Shown here: positions 1 to 7,800 of the stretch, in pieces
Layout of the letters: each line of letters opens with the position of its first letter
Position numbering within the stretch: the stretch's first letter is position 1
Assembly: GCA_016866815.1 (NCBI GenBank)
Contig: VGKZ01000029.1
Coordinates: 1-11,314 of the forward strand
Direction: 5' to 3'
From: Candidatus Peregrinibacteria bacterium
GTDB taxonomy: Bacteria; Patescibacteriota; Gracilibacteria; Peribacterales; Peribacteraceae
Length of the DNA: 11,314 nucleotides
Notes under the pieces: model-generated
Database searches by the model: none
What the model saw: the letters and a program-made list of their open reading frames with translations, nothing else
Told to the model about the DNA's origin: nothing
Translations under genes and position numbers: made by a program

Positions 1-3
1 ACT

Positions 4-1101
4 ATGAAGACAGCAGGTTTTTCCCGTTTCGTAGCCCTCAACGAGCAGTCGGCCCCGCATCTTTTCCGGAAGGTTTTGAATGAAGATCTTCCGTTCGATT
101 CCTCGGGGATCGTAGAGAAAACCCATGTGCGTTCTCGTCTCATCGCTCACGAGGATGCATCAGTCGAGGATCTGGCGCGCAATGTCATTATCGTCCTATC
201 GGACCGTGTGCGTTTCAACCTTGCCGATGCTGGAGGTCTGGTCCTTGCCAGCTGCAGTCCGGGAGACATTCAGAGAACCGCAGAATCCATTGCGCACAAG
301 CTCGGTATTGGTGGCGAAATCAGGGGAGTGGATGTCGCATGTTCGGGATTTACCGCTGGTACGGAATTGGCGCGTGACATCTCTCTCTCCTCCGATAAGT
401 CTGTGGTGCTCGCGACGTCGGAAATCACGAGCCGCATGATCAACTGGGAGAAGCCGAGTGGCAGTGTGTTTTTAACGGATGATGCGCGGGCAAGGGGGAA
501 GGCAGCGAAGATTTTCGGAGACGGCACCGCTGCGGTTCTGGTCAAGTCGGGATCGCAGTCCAGAGACTTCGATATTCTCGATGCATTTGCCGTCGATATG
601 GAAGACCCGGATAACCTGCTGACGCTCTCCCCGGTCGACGGTGCAATGAATATCGACGGCTCCTTCCGTGAAGGAAAAAGCCCCTGCATCAACATGGTGG
701 GTAGAGCAGGAGCAAAGCTGATGAAGCTTGCACCGGCAGCAATGACCGATGCAATTCGGATGAGCATGCAGCGTGCGCTCAGGTACGGCACGCTCGCTCC
801 ATCTGAAGCATTGCGACACGTTGTCCATCACCAGGCGAACGGTGGCATGGTGCGGGACATGGAAGACCGTCTGAAAACCATGCACCATAAGGATGTCTGT
901 GTCTGGGATGCGATTGCCGATCAGGGAAATATTTCCGCCGCATCCATCCCTGCCGCACTATCGCACATTCAGGACAGGATTCTTCCCAGAGAAATTATTG
1001 CGATGCCTTCGGTCGGTGCGGGAAGTCCTTCTTTTCGCGACGGCTGGCTGACGAAGGGCTGTGTGCTGGCGAGAAAAACCGAGACACGTATGGGGCAGTG
1101 A
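4..1101 (+). CDS. FabH-like 3-oxoacyl-ACP synthase III family protein
   Basis: This 365-residue thiolase-fold condensing enzyme resembles ketoacyl-ACP synthase III, which joins an acyl-CoA starter to malonyl-ACP by Claisen condensation in the cytoplasm. The Cys-His-Asn triad is visible: C113 in DVACSGFTAG, H276 in HHQANGGM, and N309 in DQGNISAAS. FGDGTAAVLV (171-180) is the conserved glycine-rich strand of the family. It is somewhat longer than E. coli FabH (317 residues), and its N-terminus (GFSRFVALNE) lacks the usual glycine-rich GTGSYLP-like turn. The ATG lies only 3 bases from the window edge and the frame is open before it, so the true start could be upstream. No acyl carrier protein or other fab gene is in view. 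The fold and catalytic class are well supported, but the substrate is not: a starter enzyme for fatty acids, or a role in another lipid or polyketide-like product, are both possible. A 48-bp gap separates it from dnaG. Confidence 0.85.
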   Translation: MKTAGFSRFVALNEQSAPHLFRKVLNEDLPFDSSGIVEKTHVRSRLIAHEDASVEDLARNVIIVLSDRVRFNLADAGGLVLASCSPGDIQRTAESIAHKLGIGGEIRGVDVACSGFTAGTELARDISLSSDKSVVLATSEITSRMINWEKPSGSVFLTDDARARGKAAKIFGDGTAAVLVKSGSQSRDFDILDAFAVDMEDPDNLLTLSPVDGAMNIDGSFREGKSPCINMVGRAGAKLMKLAPAAMTDAIRMSMQRALRYGTLAPSEALRHVVHHQANGGMVRDMEDRLKTMHHKDVCVWDAIADQGNISAASIPAALSHIQDRILPREIIAMPSVGAGSPSFRDGWLTKGCVLARKTETRMGQ

Positions 1102-1111
1102 TATTAGCGGG

Positions 1112-1151
1112 ATAAGGAGTATACTCACTGTCCACCGTATATTCTCCTTAT
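1112..1151 (+). promoter_or_regulatory. Inverted repeat spanning the dnaG start codon
   Basis: ATAAGGAG (1112-1119) is perfectly complementary to CTCCTTAT (1144-1151). Inside it TATAC (1120-1124) pairs with GTATA (1137-1141), leaving a 2-base bulge (1142-1143) and a 12-base loop. The second arm ends inside the dnaG ATG (1150-1152). Each arm contains a -10-like hexamer: TATACT at 1120-1125 and TATATT at 1138-1143. It could be a DNA operator over the dnaG promoter, or an RNA hairpin in a fabH-dnaG transcript that hides the start codon. No T-run follows, so a terminator is unlikely. The pairing is seen directly; the function is inferred. Confidence 0.65.
1138..1143 (+). promoter_or_regulatory. 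Candidate -10 element of dnaG (leaderless spacing)
   Basis: TATATT matches the -10 consensus at 5 of 6 positions and lies 6 bp before the dnaG ATG, so transcription would start at or next to the A of ATG. No convincing -35 is seen 16-18 bp upstream, because that space is taken by the left arm of the inverted repeat. A second hexamer, TATACT (1120-1125), would instead give a leader of about 18 bases. No Shine-Dalgarno sequence lies just before the ATG. Confidence 0.45.
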
Positions 1152-2895
1152 GGATCCCGTCGTTGAAATCAAAGCGCGACTCCCGATTGAAGATCTCGTC
1201 GGTCAGTACTGCCAACTCAAGAAGAAGGGCAGGGGATTCGTCTGCGTCTGTCCGTTCCACAATGATACACACCCCAGTATGCAGGTCTCGCCGGACAAGG
1301 GCATCGCGTACTGCTTCGCCTGCTCGAGTGGCGGGGACGTGTTCAGTTTTTACCAGAAGATCGAGGGTGTAGATTTTCGGCAGGCCGTGAAGGATCTCGC
1401 GGAGCGTACGGGAGTCAAAATCGAAGGAATGGCATTGCCCAGACCTGAGCAGAAGGAACATAAAGAGCGATTGCGGGATTGTCTGGAGTCCGCACTGAGG
1501 TTTTACAGGGCATCGTTGTCATCGCATCCCGAATCGGTGTCGTATCTCCAGAAGCGCGGCATTCCGGAAGAACAGATCGAGGCCTTCGAGCTTGGCTTTG
1601 CACCGAATTCCTTCTCGGATACCTACCAGCATCTTCTGAAGGAGGGGTTCAGCAGAGGGGAGATTGTCGATGCGAGTCTCGGCATCCAGAAGGAATTATC
1701 CGAAGGCAAGATCTACGATCGCTTCCGTAACCGCATCATGTTTCCGATTCGCGATGCCCATGGTGACCTCGTCGGATTCGGCGGCCGGACCATCGGTGAC
1801 GATGATGCAAAGTACATCAACTCCGGCGAAACCGAGCTGTACAGCAAGTCCGCAGTGCTCTTTGGATTGCACCTTGCGAAGGAGGCGGTGCGCGAGACAA
1901 AGAGAATTATTCTCGTTGAAGGATATTTCGATGTGCTGGCCTGTCACCGTGTCGGCGTGAAGAACGCCGTTGCTGTCAGCGGAACGGCATTGACGGAGAG
2001 CCATGTGAAAATGCTCAAGCGTATCGCGGAGTCGGTCGTTCTCTGTCTGGATCAGGACCGTGCAGGCAAGGATGCTGCAGAGCGCGCATTCTATCTCTGC
2101 GCACCGGAGGGACTCTCCATCCGCGCTGTTGAAATTGCCGGTAAAGATCCGGATGAAGCGGCGGCTGCGAACCCCGCCACCCTTGCATCCGCACTGCAGT
2201 CGGGTGGTGTTCCGTATCTGGATTTGATTGTCAGTCGTTTGTCTGCATCGGACAGATCAACGGCTGACGGTAAGCGCGAGGTTGCGGCGGTACTCTTCCC
2301 CCTGATCAAAGCACTTCCTTCTGCAGTCGAACGGGAGCACTACATCGGAAAAGCTGCCGCGCTTCTCTCCACGACCCCCGTAGCGGTCGAAGAGGACATG
2401 CAGAGGATCCATGCTGCTCCAAAGCTTCAGCAGGAACTTCCTCAGGAGGGACGTGATCTGCAGAGCGGGTTTGCTCCGGCAGAAGTCGCGCTAGGCATGC
2501 TGTGTCTCTTTCCGACGCTGCGTATTCTCATCAGTGAGCTGATCGAACCTGAGGGGCTGTTTCTCCGCGAGCTGTACCATGCCATACGGAAGCTCGACGG
2601 TACGGAGGAAGTCTCCGTGGAGTCCCTGCGGATGCCGCCGGAATGTGTGGAGCGCGCAGCTGTGTTGCTTCTGTTCTGTGAGCACCATGGATTTGCCGAG
2701 TGGAGCGAGACGCTTGCTGCACGCGAAATCCGCAAGAACTGTGCGCATGCCAATCGCGAATTTCTCCGCAAAAAGCAGCGTGAAATCGCAGAAAAGCTCG
2801 GTCGTGCCCGCAGCGAAGGCAAGACGGCCGAGGAGGAGAAACTTTCCACCGAATACCAGGAAGTTCTGAAACTGGCGAAAATGGCTGTCCGGTAG
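1150..2895 (+). CDS. dnaG: DNA primase DnaG
   Basis: DnaG synthesises the short RNA primers that start Okazaki fragments and the leading strand, working with the replicative helicase. The 581-residue length equals that of E. coli DnaG. The N-terminal CHC2 zinc-binding domain (about 1-95) has CPFH (C34, H37) and CFAC (C55, C58), which form the zinc site, followed by GGDVFSFY. The catalytic core (about 110-350) includes RNRIMFPIRD (193-202) and the Toprim motifs EGYFD (E257, D261), LDQDRAGKDAA (D301, D303) and GKDPDE (331-336). The C-terminal part (about 440-581) is diverged and ends in a charged helical stretch, which fits the DnaB-interacting domain. The ATG at 1150 is chosen because MDPVVEIKARLPIEDLVGQY aligns with the usual DnaG N-terminus. 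rpoD follows after 47 bp, the classical neighbour. No Shine-Dalgarno sequence precedes the start. Confidence 0.97.
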   Translation: MDPVVEIKARLPIEDLVGQYCQLKKKGRGFVCVCPFHNDTHPSMQVSPDKGIAYCFACSSGGDVFSFYQKIEGVDFRQAVKDLAERTGVKIEGMALPRPEQKEHKERLRDCLESALRFYRASLSSHPESVSYLQKRGIPEEQIEAFELGFAPNSFSDTYQHLLKEGFSRGEIVDASLGIQKELSEGKIYDRFRNRIMFPIRDAHGDLVGFGGRTIGDDDAKYINSGETELYSKSAVLFGLHLAKEAVRETKRIILVEGYFDVLACHRVGVKNAVAVSGTALTESHVKMLKRIAESVVLCLDQDRAGKDAAERAFYLCAPEGLSIRAVEIAGKDPDEAAAANPATLASALQSGGVPYLDLIVSRLSASDRSTADGKREVAAVLFPLIKALPSAVEREHYIGKAAALLSTTPVAVEEDMQRIHAAPKLQQELPQEGRDLQSGFAPAEVALGMLCLFPTLRILISELIEPEGLFLRELYHAIRKLDGTEEVSVESLRMPPECVERAAVLLLFCEHHGFAEWSETLAAREIRKNCAHANREFLRKKQREIAEKLGRARSEGKTAEEEKLSTEYQEVLKLAKMAVR

Positions 2896-2907
2896 GTGAC
2901 TTTTCCC

Positions 2908-2935
2908 TTGGCGACCCCGTAGATTTCCCTATACT
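2908..2935 (+). promoter_or_regulatory. Candidate rpoD promoter, leaderless spacing
   Basis: TTGGCG (2908-2913) and TATACT (2930-2935) are separated by 16 bp and match the -35 and -10 consensus at 4/6 and 5/6 positions. The -10 ends 7 bp before the rpoD ATG (2943), so the transcript is predicted to begin at or within a base or two of the start codon. There is no Shine-Dalgarno sequence in the gap. The promoter occupies the dnaG-rpoD intergenic space, so rpoD can be expressed apart from dnaG. Confidence 0.65.
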
Positions 2936-2942
2936 GCCTCGC

Positions 2943-4412
2943 ATGGCGTCCCATCCGCGGAAATTCATAGCTCAGCCGACCGACGATGACCTCAAGCATT
3001 TGCCTGAGTCGGTCAAGCATTTGATCAAGAAGGGCAGAGAGCAGCGGTACGTCACGCATCAGGAAATCATGGCGGTTGTTCCGAATGCCGAGGAAAACGT
3101 GGAATTGCTCGATGAGGTCTACACGCTGCTTGTGGAACTCGGTATCCAGGTCATCGATGTGAAGGATGCGCTCATCTGGGAGAAGAAGCACAAGGCAGGC
3201 CTGGCAATGCCGGAGCCAACGCAGGATCTTACGGAAATTGCCGCTGCTGAGGAAGATGACGATGACACCGACATGGATCTGGACGACGATGACGAGTCCG
3301 ATGCGCAGGTGGAAAAGATTGACGATGAAAATGATCTCATGGAGGTCGTTGCGACTGCGGGTATCGCCATGAGCAAGGACAAGGATCAGTCCGAGGCAGA
3401 TAAGGGTCGCCGGAAGCGCGAGCGTGAAGTAGACCTTCTCGAAATCAGCAATGACTCTGTCCGTATGTACCTCAGTGAGATCGGACGTGTGCCCCTCATT
3501 GATGCGAAGAAGGAGGTCGAGCTCGCACGGCGCATCCGCAAAGGCGATGCCGGCGCCAAGCAGCAGCTTGCCGAGGCGAACCTTCGTCTCGTTGTTTCCA
3601 TTGCCAAGAAGTACATCGGTCGTGGCCTTTCTTTCCTCGATCTCATCCAGGAAGGAAACATTGGTCTCTTCCGCGCTGTGGAGAAATTCGATCCGGAGCG
3701 TGGTTTCAAGTTCTCCACCTATGCCACGTGGTGGATTCGTCAGGCGATCACCCGTGCGATCGCCGACCAGGCACGCACCATCCGTATTCCGGTCCATATG
3801 GTCGAGACCATCAATAAACTGACGCACACGCAGCGCCGTCTGGTGCAGGAGCTTGGGCGTGAGCCGACCGTTGAGGAGCTTTCCGTGGAGATGGAGATGG
3901 ACATCAAGAAAGTACGTCACATTCAGAAAATCAGTCAGGATATTATTTCACTGGAGTCACCTGTCGGTTCCGAAGAGGACAGCAAATTAGGGGACTTCAT
4001 CGAAGACGAAGAGGCGATCAACCCCTTCGAGGCGACAAACAGGCAACTTCGCAAGGAAAATGTCCACGCCATGCTGGAATTCCTTACGCCGAGGGAGCGC
4101 AAGATCATCGAAATGCGTTTCGGTCTCAAGGACGGTATCGGTCACACCTTGGAGGAGGTCGGCAAAGAATTTGGAGTGACACGTGAACGCATCCGTCAGA
4201 TCGAAGCTAAGGTGCTGCAGAAGATGCGCGATCACCCGCGATCCATGACCATTCGTGAGCACGGTGGTTCTCCCAAGCGCGTCGGGTTTGCTCCTGCCGG
4301 AAAGTATCCGTCAGATGCTTCGAGATCCGGAGCATCATATGTCGATTTCATGCGTATGCTTGAGGAGGATATCGAAGAGGAGGATCTGGACATTCAGAAA
4401 CCTGCTGCATAA
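2943..4412 (+). CDS. rpoD: Primary RNA polymerase sigma factor (sigma-70, RpoD/SigA)
   Basis: This is the housekeeping sigma factor that directs RNA polymerase to -10/-35 promoters. In the 489 residues, region 1.1-like sequence lies at about 14-85, then a very acidic linker (EEDDDDTDMDLDDDDESD, 103-120). Region 1.2 is DSVRMYLSEIGRVPLI (171-186). Region 2 (about 211-281) has the core-binding LDLIQEGNIGL and the -10-melting helix STYATWWIRQAITRAI. Region 3 is about 285-345. Region 4 (about 375-435) has LTPRERKIIEMRFGL and the helix-turn-helix VTRERIRQIEAKVLQKMR, which binds the -35. It lacks the large insert that makes E. coli RpoD 613 residues long. After the usual end (RDHPRSM, about 435) there is an unusual tail of about 54 residues ending in an acidic segment (EEDIEEEDLD). 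The start at 2943 keeps region 1.1 complete and sits 7 bp after a -10 element. Confidence 0.97.
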   Translation: MASHPRKFIAQPTDDDLKHLPESVKHLIKKGREQRYVTHQEIMAVVPNAEENVELLDEVYTLLVELGIQVIDVKDALIWEKKHKAGLAMPEPTQDLTEIAAAEEDDDDTDMDLDDDDESDAQVEKIDDENDLMEVVATAGIAMSKDKDQSEADKGRRKREREVDLLEISNDSVRMYLSEIGRVPLIDAKKEVELARRIRKGDAGAKQQLAEANLRLVVSIAKKYIGRGLSFLDLIQEGNIGLFRAVEKFDPERGFKFSTYATWWIRQAITRAIADQARTIRIPVHMVETINKLTHTQRRLVQELGREPTVEELSVEMEMDIKKVRHIQKISQDIISLESPVGSEEDSKLGDFIEDEEAINPFEATNRQLRKENVHAMLEFLTPRERKIIEMRFGLKDGIGHTLEEVGKEFGVTRERIRQIEAKVLQKMRDHPRSMTIREHGGSPKRVGFAPAGKYPSDASRSGASYVDFMRMLEEDIEEEDLDIQKPAA

Positions 4413-4439
4413 AAAAACGCCCCGCGCGAGCAGGGCGTT
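4411..4439 (-). terminator. Intrinsic terminator for the minus-strand DUF378 gene
   Basis: AACGCCC (4416-4422) pairs with GGGCGTT (4433-4439) around a 10-base loop. Read on the minus strand, the stem runs into a T-run (complement of the seven A's at 4411-4417), the classical intrinsic terminator. The T-run touches the rpoD stop codon (TAA, 4410-4412). In the plus direction the hairpin is followed by GTGTGTCTTGG, a poor U-tract, so it is at best a weak terminator for rpoD. Confidence 0.75.
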
Positions 4440-4451
4440 GTGTGTCTTGGG

Positions 4452-4673
4452 TTAAGCCTTCTTGCAGCAAGTTGTCAGTTTGTACACAGCGGAGAGGCCG
4501 ACGAGGATGTAGACGACCCACTCGACCTGCGGCCATGCACCGAGGAGCATGTTGACGAGGTTGAGGTTCATGTTGAGGAAACCTCCGAGACCGACGAGGC
4601 CCCAGTTCAGGGCTCCGATGAGCACGAGCCAGTGAGCGAGCATGCCTGTGGTGGAACAACCGGAACAGTTCAT
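4452..4673 (-). CDS. Small DUF378 family membrane protein
   Basis: This is a 73-residue predicted inner-membrane protein. Two hydrophobic segments lie at about 12-31 and 51-68. The first contains the LIGALNWGLVGL signature typical of DUF378 (YuzA-like) proteins, and the second matches their YILVGLSAVYKL end. The function of the family is not known. The ATG at 4673 is preferred over one 90 bases upstream because it gives the usual short N-terminus and the longer version would begin before the only promoter-like element. M11 (4643) is another possible start. Two cysteine pairs, C3/C6 at the N-terminus and C69/C70 at the end, are a notable extra. No Shine-Dalgarno sequence is present; the bases before the ATG are pyrimidine-rich. 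A terminator lies 13 bp downstream. Confidence 0.8.
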   Translation of the reverse strand: MNCSGCSTTGMLAHWLVLIGALNWGLVGLGGFLNMNLNLVNMLLGAWPQVEWVVYILVGLSAVYKLTTCCKKA

Positions 4674-4718
4674 GGAAGAAAAGGGGAAAGGGGTACGGAT
4701 GCCTTGGGCATTTCTCTG

Positions 4719-4727
4719 AGTGTACCA
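4719..4727 (-). promoter_or_regulatory. Possible extended -10 promoter for the DUF378 gene
   Basis: On the minus strand TGG precedes TACACT, an extended -10 pattern (TGn then a hexamer with 4 of 6 consensus bases). Transcription would begin near 4712, giving a leader of about 39 bases before the ATG at 4673. No good -35 is seen at 16-18 bp, although TTGAGG lies 12 bp upstream. The call is weak. Confidence 0.35.
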
Positions 4728-4776
4728 CCCGGAGTGCCTCAACTGTTCTTGCATGAATATCACTTTTGAATTCTCT

Positions 4777-4818
4777 TATACTTTAAGCATCCCGCTCGAC
4801 AGCGGTATTTGCTACTAT
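4777..4818 (+). promoter_or_regulatory. Candidate promoter elements for the helicase-nuclease gene
   Basis: Two -10-like hexamers lie before the ATG at 4825. TACTAT (4813-4818), with TG at 4810-4811 in the extended -10 position, ends 6 bp before the ATG and would give a leaderless mRNA. TATACT (4777-4782) is the better hexamer, but would give a leader of about 35 bases. Neither has a clear -35. Between them CCGCT (4792-4796) and AGCGG (4801-4805) form a 5-bp inverted repeat with a 4-base loop, possibly a small hairpin or protein site. No Shine-Dalgarno sequence is seen. Confidence 0.4.
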
Positions 4819-4824
4819 CCCACT

Positions 4825-7800
4825 ATGCCGAAAGCCGCGATTCCCGATAAACCAACCGTCAGCAGAGGCAAACGTGCAGACGTGCAGCCCGATGCTTTCG
4901 ATGCGGCGTACCGTACGCTCAATGTTGAGCAGAAGTTTGCGGTGGATACGATCGAGGGTCCCGTCATGGTGGTTGCAGGCCCTGGCACGGGCAAGACACA
5001 GGTTCTCGCGACGCGCGTTGCCCATATTCTGAAGAAGACGCATGCAAGACCAGCGAATATTCTCTGTCTTACGTTTTCCAATGCGGGAGCAACGGCGATG
5101 CGCGAACGTCTTCGCCAGCTCATCGGAGGGGATGCGTATGGCGTGACGGTGAATACTGTCCATGGTTTTTGCGATGGCATCATCCGACGAAACGCATCGG
5201 CGTTCTCCGAGTGGTCTTCGAGGAAGCCACTCAGCGATCTGGAACGGTACAAGAAGCTCCAGAAGATCATCGATAGCATCAGTGGGAGCGCACTGATCAA
5301 TGCGAAGAATCCCTACGATCGAATTCCCGCGATTATCCAGCGTATCAGCGACTGCAAGCGTGAAGGAAAATCCCTGCAGGATTTGCATGCCGTTGCACTC
5401 GAGTATACGTCCCGTATGGAGGGCAAGAGCAAGGCAGGCACGAAGGCAGATGCGAAGAACAGACTTGCAGCGCGAAAATTCAGAGAATTCGTCGACGTAT
5501 TCTCCAGGTATCAGGATGCCCTTCTCGAAAGCGATACGTACGACTACGACGATATGATCCTGACGGTGCTCGACACCTTTGAACGGGAAGAATGGCTTCT
5601 GTTAGGGCTTCAGGAGCGGTACCAGTACATTCTTGTTGATGAGGCACAGGATCTCAATGGTGCGCAGTGGAGGATCATCGAGCGTCTGACGACCTACGAT
5701 GCCGTTCCACATGACCCGAATTTCTTCCTCGTCGGTGATGATGATCAGTCTATTTATCGTTTTCAGGGCGCGAACCTTGAACATATGCTGAGGTTCCGTG
5801 ATCGATTCCCTGCAGCGCCCGTCATCGTTCTCACCGAGAATTACCGTTCGACACAGCCGATACTGGATGCCGCCGGCAGGCTGATCAGGCAGAATGAAGA
5901 GCGGCTCATTCACCGTATCCCGGGACTCACAAAAGACCTGAAGGCACACACTCGGGAGAAGGGGATAGCACCTGCACTTCTCAGGCCCCCGTCAGATACT
6001 GCAGAGTTATGGTTGATCGCGGACCTCTGTGAGGAACGGATTGCTGATGGCATATCCCCGGAGGAGATTGCCGTCCTCGTCCAGACCAATGGTGAACTTC
6101 GTCCCATCTACGATGTTCTCCGTGCGCGAAATATTCCCGTCATTATGCAAGGAAAAGCGGATCTGCTCTTCCATCCTCTCGTCCGCCAGGCACTCACGAT
6201 TCTCCGGAGTCTCGTGACGGCGAGTGAGCACACATTCCTCCATGCACTCGCTTGCGCGTGCTTCGGGTGTCATCCTGCAGATATTGCACGCACGATCGCC
6301 GCAGCACGCGAACAGAAGAAGAGTGCGAGGGAATTTTTGTTGGGCATTGAATCCCTTTCCTTACCGCTGAGTGATCAAGGCACTTTGCTGAAGGCGCGGG
6401 ATACGCTTCTCGATCTTCACCAGAAGGTGGAGTCGCGCAGCGTTCTCGAAACTGTGGAACATGCTCTCCGTGCATCCGGTTTGATCCCGCTTGCGGCCGT
6501 TGCTGACCCTCTGGATCTTGCAGCGGTTGAAGCGTTCTTCCACTACGTAAAGCAGCACTGCCTCGAGCAACCCGGCCTTACGCTGCATGCATTCCTTCGC
6601 GATCTTGAATGGTATGCGGACGAACATTTTGCACAGCTGCGCCTCACGTATGCAGTGCCGCATCTTGTGACATCCGGTGTGCAGCTCCTCACGGCACATC
6701 AGAGTAAGGGCCTTGAGTATCACACCGTCATACTCTCACAGTTCCGTGAGAAGCACTGGGATGAGAGGATTACAAAGAGCGGTCTTTCCCTTCCCGAAGA
6801 CCTGCTGTTTGGCTGGGAGCCGGAGCAGAAGCGTTTTGAGAAGCATCAGGATGAACGGCGCGTTGCCTACGTTGCCATGACACGCGCGAAGCGCGAGTTG
6901 CTCATGCTCTGTCCGAAGGAATTCGTCGTCGGGGAGAGAGCCCGGCCCGTCGCACCATCGGCGTTCTTTGCCGAGGCCGGCCCGTTGCCGGAATCCGAGG
7001 CCACTCTCCGTGATTTGGAACGTGCTTCGATTCTCGTGCTTCAGCCTGAACGTTCTCTCGATGCTGAAATGAAAGCGTACCTTACCGACCGTCTGAAGAC
7101 GTTTGCTCTTTCGCCGAGTTCCCTTGCGACATTTCTCGAGGATCCCGTCCTTTTCATGCGCATTCATCTTCTGCACCTCCCTGAAGAGCGCAAAGAGAAG
7201 GATCTCCTGACCATGGCCTACGGAAGTGCCGTACACTGGGCTCTGCGCGAATGGGCTGTTGCCGTTCGCAGGCAGTCACCCGTCAGTGTCGAGAAATTTC
7301 TGCAGGACTTTGAATCGCATCTGACCGAGAGAAACGTTCTCACGAAGAAGCAGTATGCCGATCTCATCGGAATCGCGAAGGATGCACTGCCTGCATATTT
7401 TTCTGAGTGTCTGGAGGGAAGAACGCCGGTCATTCACACCGTCGAACAGGATTACCGCGCGGTCCTTGCCGATCCGTCCGATCCCCGGGGTCCCGGGATT
7501 CCTCTGAAAGGAAAAATTGACCGCATCGATCTCGCTTCAAAGGATTCCGGCAGCGCCATCGTCATCGACTTTAAGACCGGAGCGCCTAAATCTCCTTCCG
7601 AGATACGCGGTGGACTGGAACAGGGCTGCGTTTCACGTGAGAGCAGGAAGGGCGATAATTTTCGTCAATTGGTCTTCTACGCGTTGCTTCTGGAACAGGC
7701 GGAACCCCTGTTACGGCCGGAGAACTTCATACTTGAATTCACTGGAGAACGTGAAGCAGATCCCATTTCTCGACCGTTTACTCTCAACGAGGAAGAGAAG

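Noticed and set aside
1112..1151. The inverted repeat before dnaG as a terminator for the fabH-like gene
   Set aside because: It is AT-rich, has a bulge and no following T-run, and its second arm runs into the dnaG start codon.
3249..3306. GA-rich repetitive sequence in rpoD as a DNA repeat
   Set aside because: It is simply the coding sequence of the Asp/Glu-rich linker, made of GAT, GAC and GAG codons in frame.
2442..3920. A 492-codon open frame on the minus strand across the end of dnaG and most of rpoD
   Set aside because: It is antisense to two unmistakable genes. Its product has low-complexity runs and no recognisable domain, as expected for a shadow of codon-biased genes.
4720..4824. 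A longer N-terminus for the helicase-nuclease starting at 4720 or 4753
   Set aside because: The added residues are not helicase-like, would overlap the divergent promoter region, and the ATG at 4825 has a -10-like element at the leaderless spacing.
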